A stretch of DNA of 64,000 nt, taken from Agaricus subrufescens. Its lineage: Eukaryota > Basidiomycota > Agaricomycetes > Agaricales > Agaricaceae. Each line of letters opens with the position of its first letter. Position 1 is the stretch's first letter. The stretch spans positions 1,798,001-1,862,000 of the forward strand of contig CM057066.1 in the NCBI GenBank assembly GCA_029945375.1. The letters run 5' to 3'. The notes under the pieces are model-generated. The model worked only from the letters and a program-made list of their open reading frames with translations, ran no database searches and was not told the DNA's origin. Below, one piece after another: positions 21,451 through 31,840 of this stretch. A program made the position numbers and the translations under genes.

Positions 21451-23035
21451 TCATACTAAGGACCAAAACATTTTCCTGATGAACGTGAGCATGGATACAA
21501 CCTGTTTGTGGCTCCACGCATTCCTGACAGAGCACATGATGGCCACTGCCGTGTCTTCAGTGGAGCATTGGAGAATGCCCCCAGTCTGACAAGGATGAAT
21601 GATATTGTGAGTGATCCCATTGAATTGGAGGCGGGTGGCAATGATTTTTTTGAATAATTTGCCGGTGGTGTTGAGAAGGACGATGGGCCTGAAGGACTTG
21701 ATCTTGTCATATGAAGGCTTATTTGGCTTAGGGATGATGACCGAGTTGGATTCTTTGAAGTGTGATAGCCATATTCCAAAGTCGATGCACAAATTGCACA
21801 GTGAGACCAGGGTGGCAGTAAATTCAGGGAAGGTTTTGATGAGTTGTTTGAGGAGGTGCCACAACATGTGATCAGGGCCTGGGGCAGAATTTTTAGAGCA
21901 GCTGTGGAGGGCATCAGTAAGTTCTAGGGGAGAGAAGGGGTTCCATCTTTGTTCAGGGAGGGGGGAGGCAAGACAATACTCTGTCAAATGTGACCAGGTG
22001 GTCGTTAGCTGAGTTAAAGGTGGAATGAATGGCAATGAAGAGTGCATCATTGTCATGACAGGGGTTACCATTTTGATCCAGGATAGCTTTGGTTGCTGGG
22101 AGTTTCCTTTTGCATGTCCAGTCGATTAAATCCCAGGGTCTTTTCTTGTCTATGGCTGTATATTTGATGGTTTTGCTGAAGCGCGCATTCTTTTTTGCTC
22201 TGGCCATTTTCCTAAGGGCTGTGTATTTAGTAGGGTCCCATTTGTGACCGTGTTGGTGGTTATGCCTCATGTCATTGAACAGAGTTTTACACTCTTTGTC
22301 CTACCATTTTTTGGAATGGCAGGACAGCTTAGCCATAACAGCATGTGTGTTCCACGCATTCGAAAGTATAGTAGCCATACCTTGGGTAAAGAGCTCGACA
22401 CCTTCTGCATCCTGTGGAAGCCCTTGATTGAGTCTGAGGTAGTTAGTGTTTGCTATTACTTCCTGGACAAATTGATCCTCCTCTTGGGAATACCTGTCTA
22501 GGAAAATCTTACCTATTGTGTCTTCCTGCCCTTTGTTGGGGATTTTGACGAGGATTGGATTGTGGTCTGACCCGAGTCTGCTGGTGTCATCGTCCTGGAC
22601 TTCAACATGAAATTATTTGTCTTCAATGAACTGGGGTGAGGCAAAGCATAGGTCGATAATGGAGGGTCTAACTCCTTCCATCTGATGTGGGACGTGAGTG
22701 GGGGCAAGGGGGTTAGAGGAGATCGCCCAAAGGGTGCCTAGAGTACTGGTAACATCAATGAGATGGGAGCTGAGTGAATTTGGGCCATGATGTGATCTGG
22801 CTCCTGGATCCCATTCATTATCTTGGATGTTGAAATCTCCTCCGCATATGTCTATGTTAGGAATGATGTTAGTGTGATTTTTGAGGAAGGTGAGGCCTGC
22901 ATTGGTGCAGCTGTCATTGTACACATTGATGATGTTGGTTGTTTGCTGCAGTTTACCAGGGTGCTTGAGGGTGGTGATCGAGATGTCTGGATGTTTGGCA
23001 ATGTTGGACTGGTATTGGGGGTTGAGGGATGCTAG
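21451..23035 (-). mobile_element. LINE-like non-LTR retrotransposon remains
   Basis: Minus-strand pieces of one ORF2-type protein, in several frames. Endonuclease/exonuclease part (about 23000-22610): GKLQQTTNIINVYNDS, NIIPNIDICGGDFNIQDNEW and RPSIIDLCFASPQF. A linker follows: KKRPWDLIDWTCKRKLPATK. Reverse transcriptase part (about 21960-21480): KNSAPGPDHMLWHLLKQL, NSVIIPKPNKPSYDKIKSFR followed by PIVLLNTTGKLFKKIIATRL, and QTGGILQCSTEDTAVAI. The catalytic FADD region is missing because the element stops at about 21460. Frames are broken, so it is inactive. Confidence 0.8.
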
Positions 23036-23063
23036 TCGTCTATTGATGTATGTAAGTACGCGA

Positions 23064-24374
23064 TGTTATGGCCCCAGCCATTTTATGCGTGAAAATACAT
23101 GTAAGAAGGCATATATGGGGTGTTTCATGATCCCGAGAGTACCAATTGGCAGGACTCTTACGTGTCACAGGTCTCAGAGAGGCTTCAACTAACCAGGAAG
23201 GGATATTACGATTGAATCAAGGGTTCCATGGTTCTTGAGGGGAAACATGTACCCAAGAGAGAAATATAGCCATGTTTGAGGCAGAGTTAGGCTGTCTCAA
23301 GATCATAATCATCTCTCTAGGGAAAGCTATGCGTGTGTATCGACCAGAGATACGATCGAGGACTTAGCAGTGGTGGTCTCTCAAGCAAAACTTATGTTGG
23401 GAACATAGGCGGTTACTACTTACCAAAAGGGGAGATGCCTAAGAGTGATCCCTTGGGAAAGTGGACTTCTCGTGGAGACACACACCTCATATGAAAGTTA
23501 GTATGAACAAGGGTCAACCAACATATTATGCATATCTAGGGTTACTCTAGAAGGTGAATATTAAGGGGATATTAGGTCCGAGGGTTGTTTGAATTAGTGT
23601 CTAGGGTGCAGGGCTAGTAGAGTCAAGACACCCAATTGCAAACAGGGATTGACCAACGTGGATCATTTGGCCAAAGTCGGTGTGAGCCCATGAGTGTAGA
23701 TTGGCTGGATAGAGCTTCTTGAGGGTGGCAGCCAAGGCAGTAAAAAGGAATTTGTAATTTATTCTACATATGTGTCTTGGACGAGTTGTATGGTATATAG
23801 GGCCAGTCTAGGGAAAAGTTCGACACCAAATTTTCTGCCCAAACACTGTGCAATTAAATCGAGAGTGGTTTTTCCATCTCAGTGTATTAAGCATTAACCA
23901 GGTACCTTACCGAGAGAAGTTCTTGTGTTTGATCACGAGAAGACCTTCACTGGTCTAATAGAATTGAGATAGTGTCTGTGCTAGCTGGTTCTCTCTTGCA
24001 GTCTGTCTTGAAGTGCGAAGGCAGGTCAAGGGTTTATCCAGTTCATTGAGGCATTGCTAGGATGTTGATGAAATACCTCGAGTTATATGCTCAGTATGAC
24101 ATGTATGAGCAACTACTGTGCACTATGCACTATGCCACACCTTTTTCAATTGTTTTATGCATGTTTACTGCGGACTCCTTCTGCGGACTCCTGTTTTACC
24201 TGTATGTTTCACAATACCCTTTACCACTATGAGGTTCTTTGTTGAGTATATAAACCTTACATGTATTCCATAGAATAACAGTTCAGTTTCCTCTCTCACT
24301 TTGCTTTATAAGCTTTCTCAGCTTTACTAGCTCTATCTACTACCTCAATCTGCCTACTGCTTAGGATTATTACA
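23064..24374. repeat. Candidate long terminal repeat or solo LTR
   Basis: A 1.3 kb stretch that begins TGTTATGG and ends ATTATTACA (TG...CA ends). Near its right end it has TATATAAACC (about 24246) followed by a CT-rich leader, as in an LTR promoter with transcription start. No open frame is convincing. The start repeats at 20838. It could equally be unrelated repeat DNA. Confidence 0.35.
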
Positions 24375-24382
24375 ATGTGAGT

Positions 24383-24618
24383 TGTAAGCCTTGATGCTTC
24401 ACTTACAACACGACAGAGATACGTAGGCACAATGTATGATTCTGAGAGAGTAAAGAGTAAAAGTACGTGTACACAGAGAGAGAGAGAGAGAGAGAGATGA
24501 ATGTATGCAAAGGAAAGATGATGGTAAAAGGGTAACCCGTTATCACTGTGAGTGTTCTATTATATAATGGTCAAGAGTGGTGATGTCAGTCTTTGTTAGT
24601 TGTAAGCACCTGCTTACA
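24383..24618 (-). repeat. 3' LTR of gypsy-1 (minus copy)
   Basis: 236 bp bounded by TGTAAGC and GCTTACA, with an (AG)n run at about 24475-24497. Just beyond it on the element side lies a purine-rich tract (minus strand GGGCGGGGAGGA), the expected polypurine primer site, before the 3' end of pol. Confidence 0.75.
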
Positions 24619-24838
24619 CTCCTCCCCGCCCACCGAAAAAAAAGCAAAGGAAAGAAGACGAAGAAGAAAAAAAGGATGTGCAAAGACTAAGTAGACTCAC
24701 TACTACCTAAATCCGTGCACAGTGCGATAAAAAACCCTGGTGCCATTCAGGGAAAAAGCATTCTGCAGGCAAGACGAAAGAAAGAGAAAAAAACCCAACG
24801 AAAAAGGGAGAGAGAGAAACAGAACGAAAGCGGGAAAA

Positions 24839-27800
24839 TCACTGCAACGGGCGGCCCTGCTCATCCAAGCCAAGCCGTGCGAAAAACCGATCCAACGCTT
24901 CCAGGTCGGCGACCTCGCGCCCCAGTAACCATTCACTTTCTTTGATCGGATACCCTTTATACTTAACGCGATAACTCCAGCCTCGGCCCACCGCTCGACG
25001 TTCCAGAATCTCCTCCACCACGGCCTCACCCTTTGCGTCCAATGGTGGCCTCTCAAAAACCACGTCCTCATTCTCCACCCACGGCCGCACCAACGACGCA
25101 TGGAACGTTTCTGTGGCTGCCGCATTCCCCGGCTTGGGGATCTCAAGCGTGACCGTGCTATGGGCGGCATCCAATTTACGGACCACGTAGGGCCCCTCAA
25201 ACCGGGGCAGCAACTTGGCCACCCGCTTCTGCCCCTCTGCACCCAGAACCTTGCAACAATTTGCAGTGGAGAGCTTCACGCGATCCCCCACAGCAAAGGG
25301 CAGCTCCGTTGTGTCGCATGACTTGTTCGCGTGAAAGGCCTGCATGACCTTGTGTTGAAGCAGAAAGTCCCGGGCCTGTGCCTCCAAGACCCGCATCTGA
25401 TTCAAGAATACGTCAGGTGCCTCAGCAGGCGGAGCCGGAGTATCCACGAGAGGAGGAATGACCCGAGGAGAGAATCCCATACGAAGCTGAAAGCCAGTGA
25501 GTCCTGTTGATGCATTCTGGGTGTTCATCATGCTAAACCGGATGGCCAGGAGAGCCTTAACCCAGCCACGCTGCAAACTATCAACGTGGGCCCTCAAACA
25601 CTGATTCAATGTCTTGTTTGTGCGCTCACTCGCGCCATCTGTCTCCGGGTGGAAAGAAGAAGACATCTTAAGGGAAGTGCCTGTCAAGGAATGGAGCGTA
25701 CACCAAAAAGCTGATGTGAAAAGCTTATCCCTGTCAGACACGATTTCCAAAGGCAAGCCGTTCTCGCAGTACCAGTGCTGGAAAAACAACTGAGCAACAT
25801 CGGCAGCGGATGCCTTCAGAGTAGTAGGAATCAGGCGGACGTCGGCGCCCAGCTGATCAGTGATGGTGAGGATGCAGTCAAAACCCTCCTCAACCGGGAA
25901 GGGCCCCACGAAATCCATAGCGACTGCCTGGAACCGATGGTTGGGCACTGGCAAGGGATGAAGGGGTCCGAAGGGCCGCTTGGTTGTCGACTTGATACGC
26001 TGGCAAAGGTCGCACCGGGGGATAAAGATCTGCTCCAAGTCGCTGTACATACCCGGCCAGTAGAACAATCCACGCAGCGCCTCGTACGATTTGTCCAACC
26101 CAAAATGGCCCAACAAATCATGTGCCAGAGTAAAGATAGTTTCTCGGACATTGCCAGTCTTGGGTATGACAAGGCGGTCCTCGAAAAACAGCAAACCACC
26201 CTTCAAGGAGACATGGGGAGTATCGCGCCACGAGGTGAGCAGCTTCGCACACCACGGGTCTGTCGCATAACCTCCAGTAATAGCTGTACATAATTCGTCA
26301 TCCACCACGACATCGGATGTCGCTGCAGCAGGCTCCGCCAATGAGCAAAGGGCCATAGCCCATCGAGCCTGCACCAATGCAGAGCTATCCAGCAAACCAC
26401 ACACTGCCACCTCCAACTCATCAAAGCGGTCATAAGCAGACATGCGAAATGCCTCCAATTCCGAGCCTGCACTGGTGCATGGGATGCGGGAGAGGGCATC
26501 AGCGGCAGCGTTATCCTCCCCCCTCAAATACACAATGGAGAAATCATACTGCTGCAAAAACTCCATCCACCGAGCTTGCCGCCGAGACAGGTGCTTCTGC
26601 GACTGGAAGCACTCAAGGGTACGATGGTCCGTCAAAACTGTGAATGGGACACCGATGAGGTCAACGCGCCACTTTTCTAGTGCGCGCACGATAGCTAGCA
26701 ACTCCTTCTTGTGCACTGGATAATTCAGCTCCGCCTTCTTGAAGGACTTGGATTTGAAAGCCACAGGCCGAGCAGACTCAAACGTCCGCCCAAAGCTTAA
26801 TACCGCACCGCTGCCAGTGTCGGACGCATCTGTTGTCACAAAAATCCGATTATTTTCCAGGTCAGTGTAGTCAATGGTGGTTAAGCAATCTCGTGAGACG
26901 ACCAGCTGCTTGATGCTGTCAAAGGCACTCTGGTAAGCATCGTTCCATCCAGGGAAATGCATGTCACATTCCTTCTGAGTCAGGCGAGACAGGATCGTCG
27001 AGAAACGGGCCAAGTCCGGCAAAAACACTGCAAGATAGCACACCAGCCCCAGGAACCGACGCACCTCCTTAGCAGACTGTGGCACGGGCCAATTGACAAT
27101 GCGCTCGGCCTTCCTGTCGTCTGCCTCAATACCTCTCACGCTTATCCTGTGGCCCAGGAAGCTAATTTCTGTACAGAACAGTTTTGTTTTCTTCAGGTTG
27201 CAGTAAAGCCCCGCAGCTCGCAAAGTACCCAGGATCAATCGTACGTTCTTTTCATGTTCCTCCAAAGTCTGGGACCAAATGACTATGTTATCCAAGTAGA
27301 CACGGCATATCTTCCTGATGTGCTCACGCAAGGCTTTGTTAATCCGCCTCTGGTGTATGGCCGGAGCATTACGCAGGCCCATAGGCATGACCACCCATTC
27401 ATAGGAGCCAAACGGCGTCGACACCGCTGTCTTACCAATGTCGGATTTCCTCATCCGAGTCTGGAAGAATGCGCTAGTCATGTCAATGACTGCGAAGAAT
27501 TTCCCTTGCGCGCAGTCATGAAGCACATCATCAACCTTTGGCAGTGTATAGTTGTCCGGAACAGTGTTGCAGTTAAGCTCCCTGTAATCATTAACCCAGC
27601 GCGGGGGGGCGTCAGGATCAGCCTTTGGGATGCAAAAGGATGGGGACGCATGTGGGGAGTCTGAAGGACGGATACGACCTGCATCCAGGTGTTCATCGAT
27701 AAGTCTTTTCCAAGCTTGCTTGTAGCGCCTCGGGCAGCTGTACGTATGTGGTTTGACTGTCTTGGATGGGTCCCGCAAATTTATTTCAGCTTCAATATCC

Positions 27801-28333
27801 TTCGGGAGTGCAGTCACATTCGGCATGGCAGCAAAGATGGGTGCAAATTCCGTAGTAACCTTCTCATGGAGGCGTCGCAAAATTTCACTATCAATAATAG
27901 ATGTGATCCTTTCGTGTATAGCAGCAACCACTACATGTGCATCGGATGTATGCGTGTGTGGCGTCATTGCCAGCTTGGTTTCCAGTAGCCTCTCTTTGAG
28001 GTTCTCAAGTAACAATTTCCTGTAACGGGCCATTGTTTTCAACATCAACTTGTCAGATGCCTTTTTCTCCACTAATGATTGCTTTCGTTTCGACTCTTTA
28101 TGTTGTGGCAGGTTTCCACCAATTAGATTATACTGTTGCTTTTTGTCAGTAACTAAGCATGCTTCACTGTCAATCACAATTGAGTTTTCGGTCAAAAACG
28201 GCATTCCCAAAATAATAGGAGAAGACAATTCATTCACAATTAATGCTTTAACACTGCGGGCTGTATAACAAAGGTCGGTGGAAGAAAGAGATAACACAAC
28301 AAATTCCTTGAGCGCTGAGCGCCCAGTAGACAT
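24839..28333 (-). pseudogene. gypsy-1 Pol: protease end, RT, RNase H, integrase, chromodomain
   Basis: Open from the Tc1-like insertion to the stop at 24839. Domain order: end of the protease (IILGMPFLTENSIVID), reverse transcriptase (YRELNCNTVPDNYTLPKVDD, FGSYEWVVMPMGLRNAPA), RNase H (VTTDASDTGSGAVLSFGRTF, LTDHRTLECF), integrase zinc site (HDLLGHFGLDKSYEAL...CDLCQ), integrase core (AMDFVGPFP, EIVSDRDKLFTSAF, HPETDGASERTNK) and a C-terminal chromodomain (VEEILERRAVGRGWSYRVKY followed by KGYPIKESEW). The RT active site reads YLDN, not YxDD, so the second catalytic Asp is lost. The N-terminal part is separated from gag-protease by the insertion. Inactive for both reasons. Confidence 0.9.
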
Positions 28334-28334
28334 A

Positions 28335-28550
28335 CAGTGGCTCAAAAAACTGTCCCAATGTTTTGAGGTTTTCAACTATTTCAGTTATAGCGCCGTGGGA
28401 ACATTGCAAAACATTACGTAATAATTATCTATAGTAGCCTAGCATGTGATCTATTAGGGACATTTTGGATTACGTAAATTGATTGGAAACTGATTGAGAA
28501 ATTAAATCAACAAAATAATCAATCATTGGGACAGTTTTTTGACTCTCTAC
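28335..28550 (+). repeat. Left terminal inverted repeat of the Tc1-like element
   Basis: About 216 bp. Its outer end (TCAAAAAACTGTCCCAATG, 28342-28360) recurs inverted at its inner end (28524-28542), so the repeat is itself palindromic at its edges. Confidence 0.9.
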
Positions 28551-28693
28551 TCAGCTGAGACAAATCTTGTTCTAGAGCCCTCATAAAAATCCAAAGAAAT
28601 ATGAAAATATTTGAAAATGTCATGTGACCTTGTTTGTATAAATTTACATTATCAAAGTTTGATTAAATCACATCTTGACCTTAAACCACCACC

Positions 28694-29713
28694 ATGAAAG
28701 CTACTTCTTCTACTCAATGCGCCTCTGTCATCTCTCTTCTTCAAGAAGGCTATTCTGTTCATCAGATTCAGTCTAGAACTGGTCTGGGGAAGTCTACTGT
28801 GGGGAGGATTAAGAAATAGGTTGATGAGGACAAGGAGAACATGTTAGGGGGTTGTCCAGCTAAGCTTTCTTCTCAGGACAAAAGGGCAATCATTCACCAA
28901 ATCACTACTGGCCAGCTGGATAATGCAGTTCAGGGTGCCCAGTATATCAACAACATCATTCCAAATCCAGTACATCCTCAAACAGTCAGAAATGCTCTCA
29001 AAGAGAGTTCATTTAGGGCTGTTGTAAAGAAGAAATGTCCTCTCCTCAAACAGCAACATAGAAGAGACTGTCTCAAATTTGCTCATTACCACAAGAATTG
29101 GACAGTGGAGGACTGGAAAAGGATCTTGTGGTCAGATGAAACCAAGATTAATAGGATTCAGTCAGATAGAAGGGTGTATACCTGGAAGAAAAATGGTGAG
29201 GGCCCTTCTGATAGGACTACTACTCCTACAGTCAAACATGGAGGAGGGAATAACCTTATGGTATGGGGCTGTATGGGATGAGAGGGAGTTGGGATGCTTA
29301 CAGAGGTTCAGGGTATCATGGAATCTGTGCAATACTGTGATATTTTGGACAGTGGAGTGGTTGACAGCTTTGAAAAACTGGAGATGGAGGAGGGGAAGAG
29401 GATATTGCAACATGATAATGACCCCAAGCACATGGCAAAAAGAACAGACAAGTGGTTTGAAGACAACAACATCAAAGTCCTAGTCTGGCCTGCCCAATCC
29501 CCTGACTTAAATCCCATTGAACACCTTTGGATCAACCTCAAGGACAAGTTGAAGGAATATCCCAAACCACCTAGAGGAGTTCATGATTTGTGGGAAAGGG
29601 TAGCTGAAGAGTGGAACAAAATCACTCCAGAAGAGTGTCAAAGACTTATAGAAAGTATGCCTAGGAGGTGCCAGGCAGTTATCAAGGCTAAAGGTGGTCA
29701 TACAAAGTATTAG
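28694..29713 (+). pseudogene. Tc1-like DD34E transposase with two premature stops
   Basis: A 339-residue frame starts at ATG 28694 in a good context (CACCACCATGAA). Helix-turn-helix region: SVHQIQSRTGLGKSTVGRIK. Catalytic core: ILWSDETKINRIQSDRR (first Asp), LQHDNDPKHMAKRTDKWFED (second Asp) and WPAQSPDLNPIEHLWINLKD (Glu), with exactly 34 residues between the second Asp and the Glu, as in Tc1. Two in-frame stops break it: TAG at codon 42 (28817) and TGA at codon 196 (29279). No frameshift is present. Each stop is one C to T change away from a Gln or Arg codon. The copy is dead but young. Confidence 0.93.
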
Positions 29714-29724
29714 TTACAACAAGG

Positions 29725-29940
29725 GTAGAGAGTCAAAAAACTGTCCCAATGATTGATTATTTTGTTGATTTAATTTCTCAATCAATTTCCAATCAATTTA
29801 CGTAATCTAAAATGCTCCTAGTAGATCACATGCTAGGCTACTATAGATAATTATTACGTCATGTTTTGCGATGTTCCCACAGCGCTATAACTGAAATAGT
29901 TGAAAACCTCAAAACATTGGGACAGTTTTTTGAGCCACTG
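29725..29940 (-). repeat. Right terminal inverted repeat of the Tc1-like element
   Basis: Inverted match to 28335-28550 with few differences, and the same inner and outer inverted motif. Confidence 0.9.
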
Positions 29941-29942
29941 TA

Positions 29943-31756
29943 GCACCGTGTACAGACAATGATTCTTTAAGAGGGTGTCGCTTCAATCCAAGCTCGTCAA
30001 CAAAGGTATTGCGTATGAGGACCACATGTGCTCCACAATCCAGAAGAGCCGTCGTCATTACTGGAAACTCCTTGTTAGGTGCCAGAATACAGCAGTCCCA
30101 GAAAAGATGATGGCCACGTACATCGCTATCGGTGGTACCACCTTCATCCCCGAAGTAACCTACAGCATCACTATCATCACCAGATCCACTGTCCGCAGCT
30201 TTGTCGGCAGGAACAACACCCGCAGCAGCATCCTTCTTCTGTTTCTTCGCAGGCCTATCCGCCGAGGAAGAAGAAGATGCGCCACGCTTGTCACCCCCCG
30301 ATTCCTTCTTGGCGTTGAAGGCATCAATTTCGGCTTGGGTCGGCTTCTGAACTGGGCAATAACCTTCGCCCTTAGGGAAGGGGGCCGTGCAATCCAATGA
30401 TATATGCGTCTGTAAAACCTTTCTGCATTTGAAGCAGCCATCGTACTTGATGAGGATACGGCGCTCCTCATTGGTCAATGTGGGACAGTGTTTGGAGCTG
30501 GTGGACGTCGAAGGTTGTTTCTCAGCCCTGCGAGGCTTCGAAGACCCGGTAGCAGTGGAGGACAAGGCATTCTTGTTGCTGTTGTTGCGACTATGTTCTG
30601 CTTCCTGAAGCACATCACGAATAGCTTTCTGCTGGTGACGCCGGAAGTTGTCGAGTTGCTGTACCTCGTTCTCCCATTTAGCAATGTCAGTCATAGTGTA
30701 AACATATGATCCAGACCCAATAGGCGTCTCGAAGACGAGCCTCATGAGGTCTTCACAGAGGTGGGACTGTAGGAACATCCACAAGGCACTATCATCGAGA
30801 TAAAACGCAGTATCGATAAGAACCAAATTCTTCTTTTTGATATGAGTCGCCCAATCGACAAACTTGTCGTTCCTCTTCATAATGTCCGATTGGCGATCAT
30901 TCTGGACCTCGAGCTCCCAGTTATCCGGCAGAAAATGCTTCCGGATTTTGTCCATAAACATTGTCAGAGTCGTTCCTTTTGGTTGCTTGCCAGCCTCAGT
31001 GTTAACCCATTTCATGTGTTCACTATTCGCAAAGCAGCCAGCAATTTTCTTTAAACGGTGTTTCTCGTCATCGATGCCCTTGTCTTCGAGATAAACCTCG
31101 ACATAATCTTCAAGTTCACGAAGAATATATGGATTCAAAACACTCACTGTAACATGAGGCAAACCCAACACCTTTGGGATTTCAATACCCTCGCACAGTA
31201 CAATTGTGTTTCCCATTTCATCGTCAGAGGAACTATCGGAGTCGGAACTTTCAGGTGTGTGCGGAACAGATGCAGACGGAACAATGGCAGCGGGCAGAAC
31301 AGGGGTAACAGGCGGGATAGAGACAGCTGGTAACAGAGGAGCAGGCAGAGTGTTTGGTTGGCTGTCAAGCCCAACCGATGGCGTATACGGTGTGTCTGGA
31401 AATGTAACAGACGGAAAAGTTGTCACCGAGGGAGTGACCGGAAGGCTAAGTTGTTGTGTTACAGTGGGTGGTGACAGAGATACACTGGATTCAGAATCTG
31501 TGTGAACAGAATGACAAAATGTCAGAACAGTCGGTATATGCGGTGGAGAAGTGCACATATGCACACTAGACAGTAACAGTTTGGTAGTAGCCCCCGAAGG
31601 TGGCTCAGTAACAGAAGATCCTACAGGTCTGGGGATGAAAGTCTTTCCAGAGCGGAGAACACTGGCAGACAATCTCTGAGATCCTAGTGAGGACGGTGCA
31701 GCGGACTCTATTTCTCCTGTGGTCACCGATTTAGACCTAGTCTTTTTCGACGCCAT
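29943..31756 (-). pseudogene. gypsy-1 Gag and protease start
   Basis: A frame of about 600 residues from ATG 31756 (MASKKTRSKSVTTGEIESAA). The N-terminal 170 residues are Pro/Ser/Thr-rich. The Gag core includes PYILRELEDYVEVYLEDKGI. A zinc-knuckle-like segment reads CFKCRKVLQTHISLDC. A basic stretch (PAKKQKKD) follows, then the start of an aspartic protease (ALLDCGAHVVLIRNTF). The Tc1-like element enters just after LSVHGA; the few residues that follow are read-through into its inverted repeat. This is the only copy of gypsy-1 Gag in the window. Confidence 0.85.
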
Positions 31757-31831
31757 GGATACTGGTAATGATGGGGTTCAATGACAACAATCGCAGATAC
31801 GAAAATGTGAACATAAAAAAAAGTGGGTTAG
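31757..31831 (-). other. gypsy-1 leader remnant at the inverted junction
   Basis: 75 bp upstream of the gag ATG. At 31832 it meets GGAGCACATG, the start of the plus-strand copy, which matches the protease region of the minus copy near 30034. No LTR is present. Confidence 0.6.
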
Positions 31832-31840
31832 GGAGCACAT

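Larger units (their letters stand above)
28335..29940 (+). mobile_element. Tc1/mariner-type DNA transposon inside gypsy-1
   Basis: 1606 bp, flanked by a TA target duplication (28333-28334 and 29941-29942). Terminal inverted repeats of about 216 bp (28335-28550 and 29725-29940) begin CAGTGGCTCAAAAAACTGTC. Between them is one transposase gene. The insertion interrupts gypsy-1 between gag-protease and the remainder of pol. The empty site survives in the inverted plus copy near 31923. Confidence 0.95.
24383..31831 (-). mobile_element. Ty3/gypsy chromovirus gypsy-1, minus copy, split by a Tc1-like element
   Basis: Element order on minus: leader (31831-31757), gag-protease, a Tc1-like insertion (28335-29940), the rest of pol, 3' LTR. 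The 5' LTR is missing; at 31832 the sequence turns directly into a second, inverted copy of the same element. Protein differences from that copy are about 1%. Confidence 0.9.

Noticed and set aside
26957..27664. 235-residue plus-strand open frame (and its mirror at 32594-33301)
   Set aside because: Antisense shadow of the gypsy-1 reverse transcriptase; identical in both arms and without a domain.
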